A stretch of 64,000 nucleotides of DNA. It comes from Lithodes maja. Its lineage: Eukaryota; Arthropoda; Malacostraca; Decapoda; Lithodidae. Location of the stretch: positions 124,001 through 188,000 of the forward strand of contig JBAKBP010000771.1 in the NCBI GenBank assembly GCA_037953745.1, in the 5' to 3' direction. This document shows, in pieces, positions 52,168 through 62,653 of this stretch. A program made the position numbers and the translations under genes. The notes under the pieces are model-generated. The model had not been told where the DNA came from. It did not search any database and saw nothing but the letters and a program-made list of their open reading frames with translations. Each line of letters begins with the position of its first letter. Within the stretch, counting starts at the first letter, position 1.

Positions 52168-53776
52168 GTTTGGTATTCTTAACTATATTAAAACACTGTA
52201 AAGAGAAATACACTTTTCACTGTGATACACAAATCAATACGATTATTACTTTAGTCAACCACGGAATATATCGGTATTATTGGCGCAATGAACTACTTCT
52301 TATCACCACATCAAAGTTAACTAAAAACCCTTCAACAGGTGACCCCAAGGCCACTACCCTAGTAAACCCACACTCGGTCACTAGGTTCATAAGGCGTACA
52401 ACAGCTCACAATGGGGTGAAGGTTAGCTCAAGGCTCAATAACACCAACAGCATCATGTCTCAGTCCAGCCACTAGGTCATGTCCACTGGGGTGGACACAG
52501 GACACTGCACCTGGTACTTCTCCCTGGACTTCGCTCCTGACCTGGGACCTGGTATTAACATTACCATTAATAAAACTGACAGAATTCTATATCTTAATTC
52601 ATATCAACATTACAAAAGTAGTCAAATGTATCAATTAAGAGACAACAAAAGGAGGATGTACATTATTGGGTTACAAATAAAATTTACTTAGTTGACCCTC
52701 AAAAATATATAAAGAAAAATGGTCCAAATAGAAAACGGAGGGTTGGAGATAGATATAATTTACTTAGTTGACCCTCAAATATATATAAAGAAAAATGGTT
52801 TAAAAATAGATAACGGAGTGTATACACACACACACGACTCAGGAATGTGGGCTTACATTAAGTTACATACATGATATTGAACTCGACATACGGGATCTTA
52901 TTGCTGTGAGAATACTACACTAACATAATACAATTAACATTATCTTATACATAATTAATAAGGTTGGCAGGACAAATAATATGGAATTTGAAATCTAAAT
53001 GATTAATTATCAGACGGAATTAATAATTTCACCTTCGACCAAGACAAAGGATGTCGTATAATTTCGTAGTTACATATATAAGAAACTGGGCATAACAAAT
53101 GGTCTCAAACTTTATCTTAAATACTTCACAATTCACTTCAACTCACCTTCAACTGAAGGTTTTATCTAAACACAACACAAAAGGGAAATTTATACTGAGT
53201 TAAGCCAAATATTTCCCCTTAGTCCGCCCGAGGCTGGCGACTGGGAGGGAATGATGCTGGCATGCACTCTCGGCTCTAGGCTCTGTAGGACTCGGGGTCA
53301 GCGTCCTTTGTCACAACAATAACCATACCTTGATTAAATGAGCTCCTCAACTTACTTAGAGTCTCATAAAACTTTCAAAGGTTAATTGAATTACTTTTAT
53401 ATGATGCAACGAATTTCAGGCACAAACATGTTAACTATTACTTACGATATCCTAGGTAAGACTATAGTTTTTAAGTTGGAGGTAGGACTCATAAATTTCC
53501 ACCTGTCAAACCCCCTTGAGGTGGGCACTTGTCGCTAAGGCCTCAGAATCAGGGTGTCACACTAGAGACCCGGTACAAGCAATTATTAAGCCAAATATCA
53601 GCATTATACTAGACTCACAAAGTTAAAGTTATGCTTTGCAATTAACTGTATACACCTGGAAGTGATTAAATGGCCAAAACAAGTAAATTTCATTCTAATT
53701 CCAAAACAGCATTGCTTCGATTGTGACACCCCTTTTTAAAACTTAATATAACAATACCAAACAATGAAAAAAAAAA
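52165..53776. other. Gene-free stretch
   Basis: AT-rich and non-coding. 52500-52760 recurs inverted within 53846-54165 (blocks CTTCGCTCCTGACCTGGGAC and GGTATTAACATTACCATTAA). A CA run lies at 52823-52834. Confidence 0.45.
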
Positions 53777-54237
53777 TGGTTGAGAGTAAGATCGGAGCTC
53801 CATAAATCCTCTTTCGGGTATGGTGTAAAAACCGATCCCCACAGGTGGTCCTTCTCCTGGGACTTCGCTCCTGACCTGGGACCTGGTATTAACATTACCA
53901 TTAATAAAACTAAGTAAATTATATCTATCTCCATCCCTCCGTTTTCTATTTGGACCATTTGTCTTTATATATTTTTGAGGGTCAACTAAGTACATTTTAT
54001 CTGTAACCCAATAATGTACATCCTCCTTTTGTTGTCTCTTAATTGACACATTTGACCACTTTTGTCATGTTGATATGAATTAAGATATAGAATTTTGTCA
54101 GTTTTATTAATGGTAATGTTAATACCAGGTCCCAGGTCAGGAGCGAAGTCCCAGGAGAAGGACCACCTGTGGGGATCGGTTTTTACACCATACCCGAAAG
54201 AGGATTTATGGAGCTCCGATCTTACTCTCAACCATCT
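53777..54237. repeat. Long palindrome with ~138-bp arms
   Basis: 53777-53914 and 54099-54237 are near-perfect inverted copies. Each arm joins a SINE body end (GTTGAGAGTAAGATCGGAGC) to the CTTCGCTCCTGACCTGGGAC block. The 184-bp centre includes a segment that also occurs near 52700. Confidence 0.85.
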
Positions 54238-54371
54238 GAACAATTTAACCAGCACACCTAAACTTCGTTAAATGCGGAAATAGCCTCACGAAAATATCAT
54301 GCCCTGGTGGGGGCACGAACTCTCGACCCTTGGGTGTAAGGCAGACACCTTACCAGTTAGACCAATAGAGA
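54167..54371 (-). repeat. tRNA-Val-like SINE, copy 3, left part
   Basis: Minus-strand copy of the SINE. It is cut at CCAATAGAGA by the BEL/Pao element and resumes at 62372-62402. Confidence 0.85.
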
Positions 54372-55168
54372 TGTGGTAAACTATCAATGGAAGTTAAATA
54401 TTACTAAGCTATAATGAATCAAATAAAATCAATCTAAATGAAAACTACTCTATATCTAAATTGAATTCAATCTGAAACAAGCTAATTTATATCCAAAGGT
54501 CTCACATAACAAATGTATATATAGGGTAAGGTTATAAGGGTTAATATTAGCCAGGAATTAACTCACCAATAGTTCCACGTGGCAATGAGGCAAGGGAGAA
54601 CGTTTTATCCAATATGGCGGTGGACAATGGGGAACGAGACTTCGGTCCCAAGACTCGAGTCAAGTTAAAGAAAGAATAAATGATTACATGGGAATGGACA
54701 TGATTATTATAATGTATGCTTATCTATCAGTCAGTCATGATGTCGATGAGAGCGTCGTGATGGTGTAGCTGAGTGTATTGCTGTATGTGTATTGTGATTA
54801 CAGGCACAAAAGCACGATCAACTGAGGGCGGAAAATTGGATGTTAACTGGTTGGTGTTCGTGAAGGCTCTGGCGTACCTCAAAAGCACACCTTGCTGCCT
54901 TGGCAAACCGCCAGGAGCCCAAATTATCGTACCGCATTTAGGTTGCTCTATACGATAAATTATATTAATATATACGATAAATTCATATATACTACATAAG
55001 ACCATGGCAATATTGCTTAATAGCATATTAGGCCTTTTATAACTTAACTTATTTACAATCTTATAATATACGATCTACTCGTCCTACGTCGTGCTGTAGG
55101 AGAGATCGTGACGTCACAGAGACATACGAGATCACAAAAGAGTCATATTCTATCGTATTTATACGATA
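54372..55168 (-). repeat. BEL/Pao 3' LTR
   Basis: 797 bp matching the copy at 61575-62371. On the coding strand the last bases are ACCACA. On its inner side the sequence reads GGGGGGAG|TGTATCGT, so the canonical LTR start is TGTATCG and the repeat would be 799 bp here (to 55170). Confidence 0.93.
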
Positions 55169-55170
55169 CA

Positions 55171-55187
55171 CTCCCCCCACAAAAAAG
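55171..55187 (-). promoter_or_regulatory. BEL/Pao polypurine tract
   Basis: Minus strand CTTTTTTGTGGGGGGAG directly next to the 3' LTR. The G-rich end is the usual primer for plus-strand DNA synthesis. Confidence 0.75.
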
Positions 55188-55207
55188 ACCTGAACCCCAC
55201 CTTAAAC

Positions 55208-57709
55208 CTAAAGTTGCCCAGAGGCTATCTTCTGACGCCACAAGTCGACGGCGCCAGCAGTAGCGCGTCTGGGACGCGTCCCGGTCCGAGAATGATCACC
55301 ATCAGTAAGAGGTGAGTCGTTCCTTGGAGAATCCTCGGACCCAGCAATAACAGGTGGAGCCTCAGATTGCAATGCGGAATCGAGCTCCAAAGTGTACAAA
55401 CGTGCGATAGGACGAACAGTAGTTCCAGTGGCTGTCTTCAATAGCGCCACCCGCTCTACAGAGTCTGCCCCCTTGTATACCTCCAATACGCGGCCTAATT
55501 TCCAGTATAAACGAGGACTATCTTCTTTAATTAAAACAACTTCACCAACTGTAGGTGCCGTTGGTCTACCAGAGGGAGTAACACTCCTTTCTCTCAATGC
55601 TAGCAGATATTCACTAATCCACCGTTTCCTAAAATCCTCGATTATCCTGGATATATACTGGTATCTCTTAGACACCGCTACCTCAGAGTACAACGAGGGA
55701 TCCTCTAACTCTACTATGGACTGAAAATCAGATGGAAACGCAGTCAATGGTTTTCCATATAGCAAGTGAGCTGGCGTTAATGGTAGTGGTTCTTGCAGGT
55801 CGGTGCACACAAATGTAAGCGGGCGATCATTCACGACTGCCTCTATCTCTGTGAGGACTGTCGTCAACTCACTTTTCTTTAATAGAGCACGTCCTACAAC
55901 CGCTCTTAGTCCTGACTTTACTATGCCGACACATCGTTCCCACATTCCACCAAACCAAGGTGCCTTAACTGGAATGAACCTCCATTCGCACTTCTTCTCT
56001 CCCAAAAAAGTGATGATAGCAGGATCACTACTCATATCCTTTAGATATTTTGATGCTTGGACATAAGTGGGAGCATTGTCGCTAAGAATGAGTTGAGGGA
56101 ATGAACGACGGGCACAAAACCGTCTAAACGCCAGCATAAATTCTTCGCTAGACATATTATCACATAGTTCTAGGTGTACCGCTAGAGACGTCGCACAGGT
56201 AAACAATAATATATAAACCTTCTCACTCTCCCTCGTCTTCAATGCCCCTGTGTAATCTAATCCTACCGCTTGGAAAGGTTCTACGTGCTTTACACGGCAT
56301 TCAGGTAGGGGTGGAGCTGGTCCAGTTGCATACGGTTTACCCTTTAGTCTCTGGCATATTACACACTTTCGTACTACGCGTCGAGCTACTTGTCGAACCC
56401 TGGGTATCCACCATGTGAGACGTAAATTTGATATAATATGACATACCCCGTAGTGTTTTACTTCCCTATGTGCACGTATGATCAATAGATCAGTAACGTG
56501 ATGTCTTGTTGGCATAAGTATAGGTCGGTTTGTGCCGTCTGGTACACCCGACCACTTCAGGCGACCCTCACACCTGATGAGGCCATTGTCTAGGTGCAAC
56601 CGTAGTTGACGCACTATATTAGGCATTAATGTCTTATTCGAGCTTTTCAAGGATTCTAATTCATTGGAAAAGGTTTCTACTTGAACCCATTTGATCAAAG
56701 TTACTTCAGCTGCTTTAAATTCACGAGCATCAATGTTGTGACCCCTGTTGCAGAGTTGGCCCGTTACTTTAAGCTTGAGATTGGATACATATCGCAACAC
56801 CCAAGCTACAACTCTGACTAGTTTATTATAGTCACCGAATCTTGCCCACTTCATGATAGGACCCGGTGGCTCATTTGGTTGGGCTGTAACTGCCACTGTT
56901 TCCAGTGGCAGAAGTCCCTCACCAACAGCATGCCATATCGTCCATTCACTTTCATGGAGCAGCCACTTTGGACCATGCCACCACAATTCGGACTTCATTA
57001 ACTGGCTAGCCGTTATACCCCTAGTTATGAGATCACTAGGGTTTTCTTTTGTATTTACATAATGATAAGCAACGTCTGGCAAAAGGGCTCTAATCTCATC
57101 TACCCTATTCCGCACATAAACTGGCAGAGACTTCTTGCTATGTATCCAGTTGAGTGCGACCTGACTATCGCACCATACATGAACGATTTCAATATTTAAT
57201 TCGCTCTCGTATGCTGCGCGTACATGTTGCACCAGACGTGCTAATAGCAGCATGGCAGTCAATTCCATTTTAGGGATAGTTACCTTTTTAACCGGGGCTA
57301 CCTTGGCCCGGGCTGTAACTAAATGTGCCCCAAATGAAGTAACAACATATATGGCTACCCCGTATGCCGTGGCGCTAGCATCGCAAAACGTGTGTAACGT
57401 AACGTCACCGAACGCCGCCACTTTACGAGGTATAGGTTTAGTACATAGGATGGCATATTCATTCAACAACAATGTCCCTTGGTCATTCAGGTCCTCAGGC
57501 AAACTGTCATCCCATCCTATTTTACGTCTCCAAACTTCCTGCATTAGAATCCTAGCTCTTATGGTAACAGGTAATGCTAGACCCAAAGGATCAAAAAATT
57601 GCGCAACTTTGCTCAACAGACTTCTTTTTGTGTGCGCTCCTGTCTGCTGAGCAAAAGACCTTGTTTGAAAAGTTAGTATGTCATGTTTAAGTTGCCAGAT
57701 CATCCCCAA
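55208..57709 (-). CDS. BEL/Pao pol, distal part: RNase H and integrase
   Basis: 833 codons from an internal Met; the frame is open back to the TTAA insertion at 57732. RNase H-like: HTFCDASATAYG (D110), then KMEL and WCDSQVALNWI. Integrase: zinc-binding H414, H419, C449 and C452 (HREVKHYG, CVICQRLKG) and catalytic D485 (VGLDYTG), D544 (LSDNAPTY) and E591 (GGMWERCVG). The C-terminal tail has a GEVVLIKEDSPRLYWKLGRV-type motif typical of BEL/Pao integrases. The integrase inserts element DNA into chromosomes. No stop or frameshift in this part. It is the continuation of the frame ending at 58395. Confidence 0.9.
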   Translation of the reverse strand: MGMIWQLKHDILTFQTRSFAQQTGAHTKRSLLSKVAQFFDPLGLALPVTIRARILMQEVWRRKIGWDDSLPEDLNDQGTLLLNEYAILCTKPIPRKVAAFGDVTLHTFCDASATAYGVAIYVVTSFGAHLVTARAKVAPVKKVTIPKMELTAMLLLARLVQHVRAAYESELNIEIVHVWCDSQVALNWIHSKKSLPVYVRNRVDEIRALLPDVAYHYVNTKENPSDLITRGITASQLMKSELWWHGPKWLLHESEWTIWHAVGEGLLPLETVAVTAQPNEPPGPIMKWARFGDYNKLVRVVAWVLRYVSNLKLKVTGQLCNRGHNIDAREFKAAEVTLIKWVQVETFSNELESLKSSNKTLMPNIVRQLRLHLDNGLIRCEGRLKWSGVPDGTNRPILMPTRHHVTDLLIIRAHREVKHYGVCHIISNLRLTWWIPRVRQVARRVVRKCVICQRLKGKPYATGPAPPLPECRVKHVEPFQAVGLDYTGALKTRESEKVYILLFTCATSLAVHLELCDNMSSEEFMLAFRRFCARRSFPQLILSDNAPTYVQASKYLKDMSSDPAIITFLGEKKCEWRFIPVKAPWFGGMWERCVGIVKSGLRAVVGRALLKKSELTTVLTEIEAVVNDRPLTFVCTDLQEPLPLTPAHLLYGKPLTAFPSDFQSIVELEDPSLYSEVAVSKRYQYISRIIEDFRKRWISEYLLALRERSVTPSGRPTAPTVGEVVLIKEDSPRLYWKLGRVLEVYKGADSVERVALLKTATGTTVRPIARLYTLELDSALQSEAPPVIAGSEDSPRNDSPLTDGDHSRTGTRPRRATAGAVDLWRQKIASGQL

Positions 57710-57732
57710 ATTTCTGGACTTTTCCTGGTTAA

Positions 57733-58394
57733 CCCGGGAGCTGCGGGGAGACTCTTAAGAGTTCCCCCGGCGGACTGCGGGAAGACTCTTGAGAGTTCCC
57801 CCGGCGGACTGCGGGAAGACTCTTGAGAGTAAGTAAAATAAAAAATCAACTTTTGACATCGAAAAAAAAAAAAAAATTATTTTTATTTTTTTATTTTTTT
57901 ATTTTTTTTTTGGCCCCTGGGCCATGCAAAATCTCAGTCCTCTACCTCCCCTCCTTCCCCACTTTCCTCCTCTCCTTCAGTTATCACCTATTTTCCCTAT
58001 TATTCCCTTATTCTGAGGTATATTTTCGTGCTAACATTAGCGAGTTGCAAGCAGGGTGTTGTCATCACTGATGGCAAGCGAGTGCAAGAGAGAGAGAGAG
58101 AGTATCGATCGACTGTGTCTCAGTGGCCTTGGGGGAAATTGGCGGGAAAGCAGTTTGCCTCACCCATACATTATACAACTCGCGGGCTATATCTCCGATT
58201 TTGACCATCCAAACGCTGTTTTCACTCGTTTTATTGTTGTTTCAGGTTAATACCTTTATAATCAACCCATAATAGGCGCATATGGATAATTATTAATGCT
58301 ATTAATGGTACAATGAATATTTTAGTGACGGAAACACCTCAAATACGTCAGCACAGGGGGACGTTTTCAATTACCCCCATGCGCACTTGTTAGG
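57733..58394 (+). mobile_element. TTAA-flanked element family A, copy 3
   Basis: TTAA at 57729-57732 and 58395-58398, 662 bp. Same start CCCGGGAGCTGCGG, but three subterminal palindromic units instead of two, then the same T/A-rich core, GA run and end. With the duplicated TTAA it adds 666 bp, a multiple of three, to the pol gene. Confidence 0.92.
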
Positions 58395-61162
58395 TTAAGA
58401 GATGCCGTACCATCCACTTGTATTAAACTCTGAAGATCTTCACTATTAGTAACCCACTCGCGGAGAAATAGATGTGCATCCGCAAACAATCTGCGTGCTT
58501 GCCAGTATGCATACAACAAATCATCTTGACTATCGCTAGTACCCTGCAAATTGTCAATGTATAATCCGCGAGATAGTTTACTTGTGTCCTCATGAGTGTC
58601 AGCTAGATGTTTTCTGATTGTGGCATTTAACAAAAACTGCGAGCAAGTGGCCCCAAAGAGTACAACCCGAAAACGGTATATTATGATGGGACTTTCAGAG
58701 TCGCTAATGTCGCCGAACCAAAGAAAGCGGGTAACATCTCTATCTTCCTCCATTAGCTTGACCATCAAGAATGCCTTCTCGATGTCACTGGTATAGGCAT
58801 ACTTCCCCAGCCTAAACCGCAATAGATGTTGGGACAGGTCCGACACCATGGACGGACCTGTCAACAGGCAGTCATTCAGACTGGGTTGTTGACCTTGGTG
58901 GGCAGAACAGTCATACACCACCCGTATTGGTGTGGTGACGCTGTCTTTCTTTACCCCATGATGGGCCAGATAGTGAACCCTACCCTTCTTACACGGTTCC
59001 TTGACATCGACTCTCTCTATAAAGCCCCTATCCTCATAACTCCGAAATACATCGTCATACGCCTGGCGCGTGCTCGGTTCATTAGACAATTTCCGCTGCA
59101 ATGCGCGCAAGCGACCTAATGCCAAACCATAGTTGGTAGGCAGGCTTATCTCACTGTTCTTCCAGGGTAAACTAACTTTATATTGCTTGTCTGAGGCACA
59201 GTAGCACACAGACTCGTCAAACCTTTGTAGCGCAACTTCCGAGTCATAATCAGTCTCCATAGGATTAATGCCTATGTGATCCAATCTCCACAGTCGTTCC
59301 AGGTCGAACTCGGCAGCCATCTTAGGGTCACTAGGTTGGGAATCCTCCCTTCCCAACTCCTCTGCCGCGGTTACATTGACTCTATATATCGAGACCGTGT
59401 CGACCAGGACCTTTGACTGTGTAGTATGCACCTTTCCGCTCATGCAGTATCCAAATTTAGTGGGGATTAAAACTACACCACACATCTTTTTAAATCCAGG
59501 GTATACTACTTCATAATAATAATCTACACCAATTAGAACATGCACCTCACTCTGATTTCCCATGGGATCTGACAAGTTAACCCCTTTGCTACGTAATGCG
59601 TGTTCCACCTTCTTCACACCCACAGATACATATTCTGGTAGGGTGTCTACTACGATACAAGTCATAAAGTACCGGTTTTTACGATAGAAATATGAAATCT
59701 CCGCTATCTCGTAGTCTTGTTTATCAGTAACCCCTGTGAAGCACTGTAATCGAAGAGTCTCAGCCCCTACGATTCGGTGCTTCAATCCCACTAGTACGGA
59801 CCTCTTTATAAAGGAACGTTGAGATCCTTGATCTAGAAGTACCCGACAAACTTTGTTAATGTCATTACCTTCCATGGGAATCTGTATTGTGGGCAATATA
59901 GTGGTGTCTTGCGTGCTACCTAGTGTCACAGTTGTAGTACCCTCTGTTTTGACGTCTTTGACTTTATCTGCTGTAGGACACAACTTATCAAAGTGATGTC
60001 CTTTGCAGTGGCGACAGGGCCTTAAGTATGTAGCAGTACATTGTCCCTGCTTACCATGTTCCCCACTTAGACAACCTACACATAGCTTCAATCTTTTCGC
60101 CTGTGCTAGTTTTGTCTCATTTGTCGGGTATTTTATGCAGAAACTCCATTTATGTTTGTTGTTACATAGCTTACATAGAATCTGAGCAGGTTTCTTATAC
60201 ACACCCTCTTTCTTTACTTTAGTCCCCACTGTCATGCTTATTGTTCCCCTCTTCTCCACATTCTCACTCCCTCCAGACACATACATTCTCCCTTTGTTCA
60301 ACTGTAGATTATTGATCTCCTTGCTGAACTGAGTTTTGAACTCCCCCAGTTCAAATGATCTTACCTTATCAAGTATTGCCATAGGAAGCTTCTGCCGCAA
60401 GATAATGACTATCATTTCCTGCGTGGTAAGCCCTAGGGTGTCTAGCGATCGAGTATGGCACTCCATATTTGCCCTGAAGTTTGTCAACTCATCAACCTTA
60501 TACTGTGGTTCTGCGAGCCCCAACAAGGCAACGACATGGGCCATCTTCAACTGCTCTCTATCCTTGTATGTGGACTCTAATAAGTGTACCGCTTCAAGAT
60601 AACTACCACCCACTACTGCAAAACCCTCTATTAAATGTAAGGCCTCTCCTTCCATTTGTCCCTTCAGATAGTGAAACTTGCGGACATTATCCAAAGAGGA
60701 TTCATGAACCGTAGATCGAAATACGTCCCAAAAAGCTAACCACTCGGTTAACTTGCCCCCAAATGTAGGAAGATTGAGCTTAGGGAGGTGTACAGTATGT
60801 TTTGGGTCAGCCCTTCTATGGGCCTCATTATCGCCTCCCTTCTTACTTGTGACAGCACGCTGTAATAGGCGCTTCGCTCTAAAGACAGGTTCGTCATAGA
60901 GGGCGCGATTATCACACTCTGTAACTATCTCTTCCTCCTCTATCATGTCAGCCACAATCACCTCACTCAGAGCCGTAATACGACCGTGGGTAGCCTGGAC
61001 GTTATCTAATCTGGCCTCCAATTCCTCTAGATCAGCAGTAGTGATGAAAGTGTTTAAGTCCACAATTAGCCTATTTAATACTCCCCGAAGTCCCGCCCTT
61101 TGATTTTTAGGGGCTTTGATCAGCACCCCACTAGACGGTGTCTCTTTATCGTTTTTATCCAT
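58367..61162 (-). CDS. BEL/Pao gag-pol, proximal part: gag, protease, RT (cut by MITE)
   Basis: 931 codons from the ATG at 61162; the last ~9 come from the inserted TTAA element. Gag core LPKLNLPTFGGKLTEWLAFW (about 128-147) matches the BEL/Pao DUF1759-type domain. Zinc knuckles lie around 330-400 (CKLCNNKHKWSFC, CVGCLSGEHGKQGQC, CRHCKGHHFDKLC). The protease motif is VLLDQGSQRSFI (D444), the DQG variant usual for peptidase A17. RT: TTPIRVVYDCSA, YTSDIEKAFLMV (D793) and LYIDNLQGT (YIDN at 868-871; an N for the last D is common in BEL/Pao). Capsid, maturation and reverse transcription are encoded here. It is complete apart from the insertion. Confidence 0.9.
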   Translation of the reverse strand: MDKNDKETPSSGVLIKAPKNQRAGLRGVLNRLIVDLNTFITTADLEELEARLDNVQATHGRITALSEVIVADMIEEEEIVTECDNRALYDEPVFRAKRLLQRAVTSKKGGDNEAHRRADPKHTVHLPKLNLPTFGGKLTEWLAFWDVFRSTVHESSLDNVRKFHYLKGQMEGEALHLIEGFAVVGGSYLEAVHLLESTYKDREQLKMAHVVALLGLAEPQYKVDELTNFRANMECHTRSLDTLGLTTQEMIVIILRQKLPMAILDKVRSFELGEFKTQFSKEINNLQLNKGRMYVSGGSENVEKRGTISMTVGTKVKKEGVYKKPAQILCKLCNNKHKWSFCIKYPTNETKLAQAKRLKLCVGCLSGEHGKQGQCTATYLRPCRHCKGHHFDKLCPTADKVKDVKTEGTTTVTLGSTQDTTILPTIQIPMEGNDINKVCRVLLDQGSQRSFIKRSVLVGLKHRIVGAETLRLQCFTGVTDKQDYEIAEISYFYRKNRYFMTCIVVDTLPEYVSVGVKKVEHALRSKGVNLSDPMGNQSEVHVLIGVDYYYEVVYPGFKKMCGVVLIPTKFGYCMSGKVHTTQSKVLVDTVSIYRVNVTAAEELGREDSQPSDPKMAAEFDLERLWRLDHIGINPMETDYDSEVALQRFDESVCYCASDKQYKVSLPWKNSEISLPTNYGLALGRLRALQRKLSNEPSTRQAYDDVFRSYEDRGFIERVDVKEPCKKGRVHYLAHHGVKKDSVTTPIRVVYDCSAHQGQQPSLNDCLLTGPSMVSDLSQHLLRFRLGKYAYTSDIEKAFLMVKLMEEDRDVTRFLWFGDISDSESPIIIYRFRVVLFGATCSQFLLNATIRKHLADTHEDTSKLSRGLYIDNLQGTSDSQDDLLYAYWQARRLFADAHLFLREWVTNSEDLQSLIQVDGTASLNLTSAHGGN

Positions 61163-61552
61163 TTTGCATGCGAGCCTATAGGCTATATATCTAAATATTA
61201 CGTTACAAAGACAACGGCCAAATAATAGTCTAATTAAGAGACGCCAACCGGCGGACTTCTATGTTATGGAGAAAAAATAGTACACTAAATAGCAATACCT
61301 ATTAATGGATCATATTGAACAAGAAAAAATGTTAGGTCAGGTCATAATAGTCACAGGAAGTCCGAAACGGAAAAGAAAATTACTGGGGAAAGATGATGGG
61401 TGGGAAGCAGGACTTAGGCAGGTGCAACGATGTGACCCTGCATTCCGGCTCTAACCATCGCTTGGCTAGCCTTGCCAGTTTATCATAGAGTTGTTCCTGC
61501 ATCCTGTTATATGTCCCCTTGTTCATTGCCTTAAAATCCCTTACTGGTAGCT
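61163..61552 (-). other. BEL/Pao 5' leader
   Basis: Non-coding leader between primer binding site and gag start. Confidence 0.6.
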
Positions 61553-61554
61553 AA

Positions 61555-61573
61555 TTCCCGGGTCTGGGCACCA
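61555..61573 (-). promoter_or_regulatory. BEL/Pao primer binding site
   Basis: Minus strand TGGTGCCCAGACCCGGGAA begins one base inside the 5' LTR end and starts with TGG, complementary to the CCA end of a tRNA. Which tRNA was not determined. Confidence 0.75.
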
Positions 61574-61574
61574 A

Positions 61575-62371
61575 TGTGGTAAACTATCAATGGAAGTTAA
61601 ATATTACTAAGCTATAATGAATCAAATAAAATCAATCTAAATGAAAACTACTCTATATCTAAATTGAATTCAATCTGAAACAAGCTAATTTATATCCAAA
61701 GGTCTCTCATAATAAATGTATATATAGGGTAAGGTTATAAGGGTTAATATTAGCCAGGAATTAACTCACCAATAGTTCCACATGGCAATGAGGCAAGGGA
61801 GAACGTTTTATCCAATATGGCGGTGGACAATGGGGAACGAGACTTCGGTCCCAAGACTCGAGTCAAGTTAAAGAAAGAATAAATGATTACATGGGAATGG
61901 ACATGATTATTATAATGTATGCTTATCTATCAGTCCGTCATGATGTCGATGAGAGCGTCGTGATGGTGTAGCTGAGTGTATTGCTGTATGTGTATTGTGA
62001 TTACAGGCACAAAAGCACGATCAACTGAGGGCGGAAAATTGGATGTTAACTGGTTGGTGTTCGTGAAGGCTCTGGCGTACCTCAAAAGCACACCTTGCTG
62101 CCTTGGCAAACCGCCAGGAGCCCAAATTATCGTACCGCATTTAGGTTGCTCTATACGATAAATTATATTAATATATACGATAAATTCATATATACTACAT
62201 AAGACCATGGCAATATTGCTTAATAGCATATTAGGCCTTTTATAACTTAACTTATTTACAATCTTATAATATACGATCTACTCGTCCTACGTCGTGCTGT
62301 AGGAGAGATCGTGACGTCACAGAGACATACGAGATCACAAAAGAGTCATATTCTATCGTATTTATACGATA
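61575..62371 (-). repeat. BEL/Pao 5' LTR
   Basis: 797 bp. It lacks the first two bases (TG) expected from the 3' LTR, so its outer end is TATCGTATAAATACG right against the target duplication. It carries the promoter (TATA and CRE-like sites). Confidence 0.93.
62236..62319 (-). promoter_or_regulatory. BEL/Pao LTR promoter: CRE-like site and TATA box
   Basis: On the minus strand the palindrome TGACGTCA (62312-62319) lies about 70 bp upstream of TATAAAAGG (62236-62244). TGACGTCA is the CREB/ATF consensus. Both are conserved in the 3' LTR (55109-55116, 55033-55041). Confidence 0.6.
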
Positions 62372-62402
62372 AGAGATATCCCACTTGGCCTGTTCGGCTC
62401 AG
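62372..62402 (-). repeat. tRNA-Val-like SINE, copy 3, right part
   Basis: Continuation of 54167-54371 after the BEL/Pao element (AGAGATATCCCACTTGGCC). The extended repeat goes on to 62457. Confidence 0.85.
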
Positions 62403-62457
62403 GGTATTTCCGCATCCGAGGTCTGTTTAGGCTAGCCTATTTTCACTGACTTTACAC

Positions 62458-62653
62458 AGAAGACCTAACACATTTTCTACTACACTGTTCATTTTATAAA
62501 GCATGCAGAATAAAAGATCCAGGGTTCCAACAGCCTTATATTGAAAATGAAAACCAAGTAATCGGACATCTTTTATTTAACAAAGAAATAAGCGATAGAG
62601 TGAAACAGACAATCTATCAAATGTGGAGAGTACGAGAGAAAAAATTGAAAGAA
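62458..62653 (+). pseudogene. LINE C-terminal fragment
   Basis: The plus frame reads EDLTHFLLHCSFYKACRI and QMWRVREKKLKELK before a stop near 62660. The E-LTHFLLHC-Y pattern is the zinc-finger-like end of LINE polyproteins (I/R1/Jockey type). Only ~65 codons remain, bordered on the left by the SINE repeat. An A-rich tail (62660-62800) follows. Confidence 0.65.

Larger units (their letters stand above)
54372..62371 (-). mobile_element. BEL/Pao LTR retrotransposon, full length
   Basis: An 8.0-kb element on the minus strand with two 797-bp LTRs, primer binding site, gag-pol, purine tract, and a 5-bp target duplication AGAGA (54367-54371 and 62372-62376). The two LTRs differ at only a handful of positions (for example near 54507, 54581 and 54736 and their partners), so the insertion is recent. 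Pol is interrupted by a TTAA element at 57733-58394. Confidence 0.93.
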
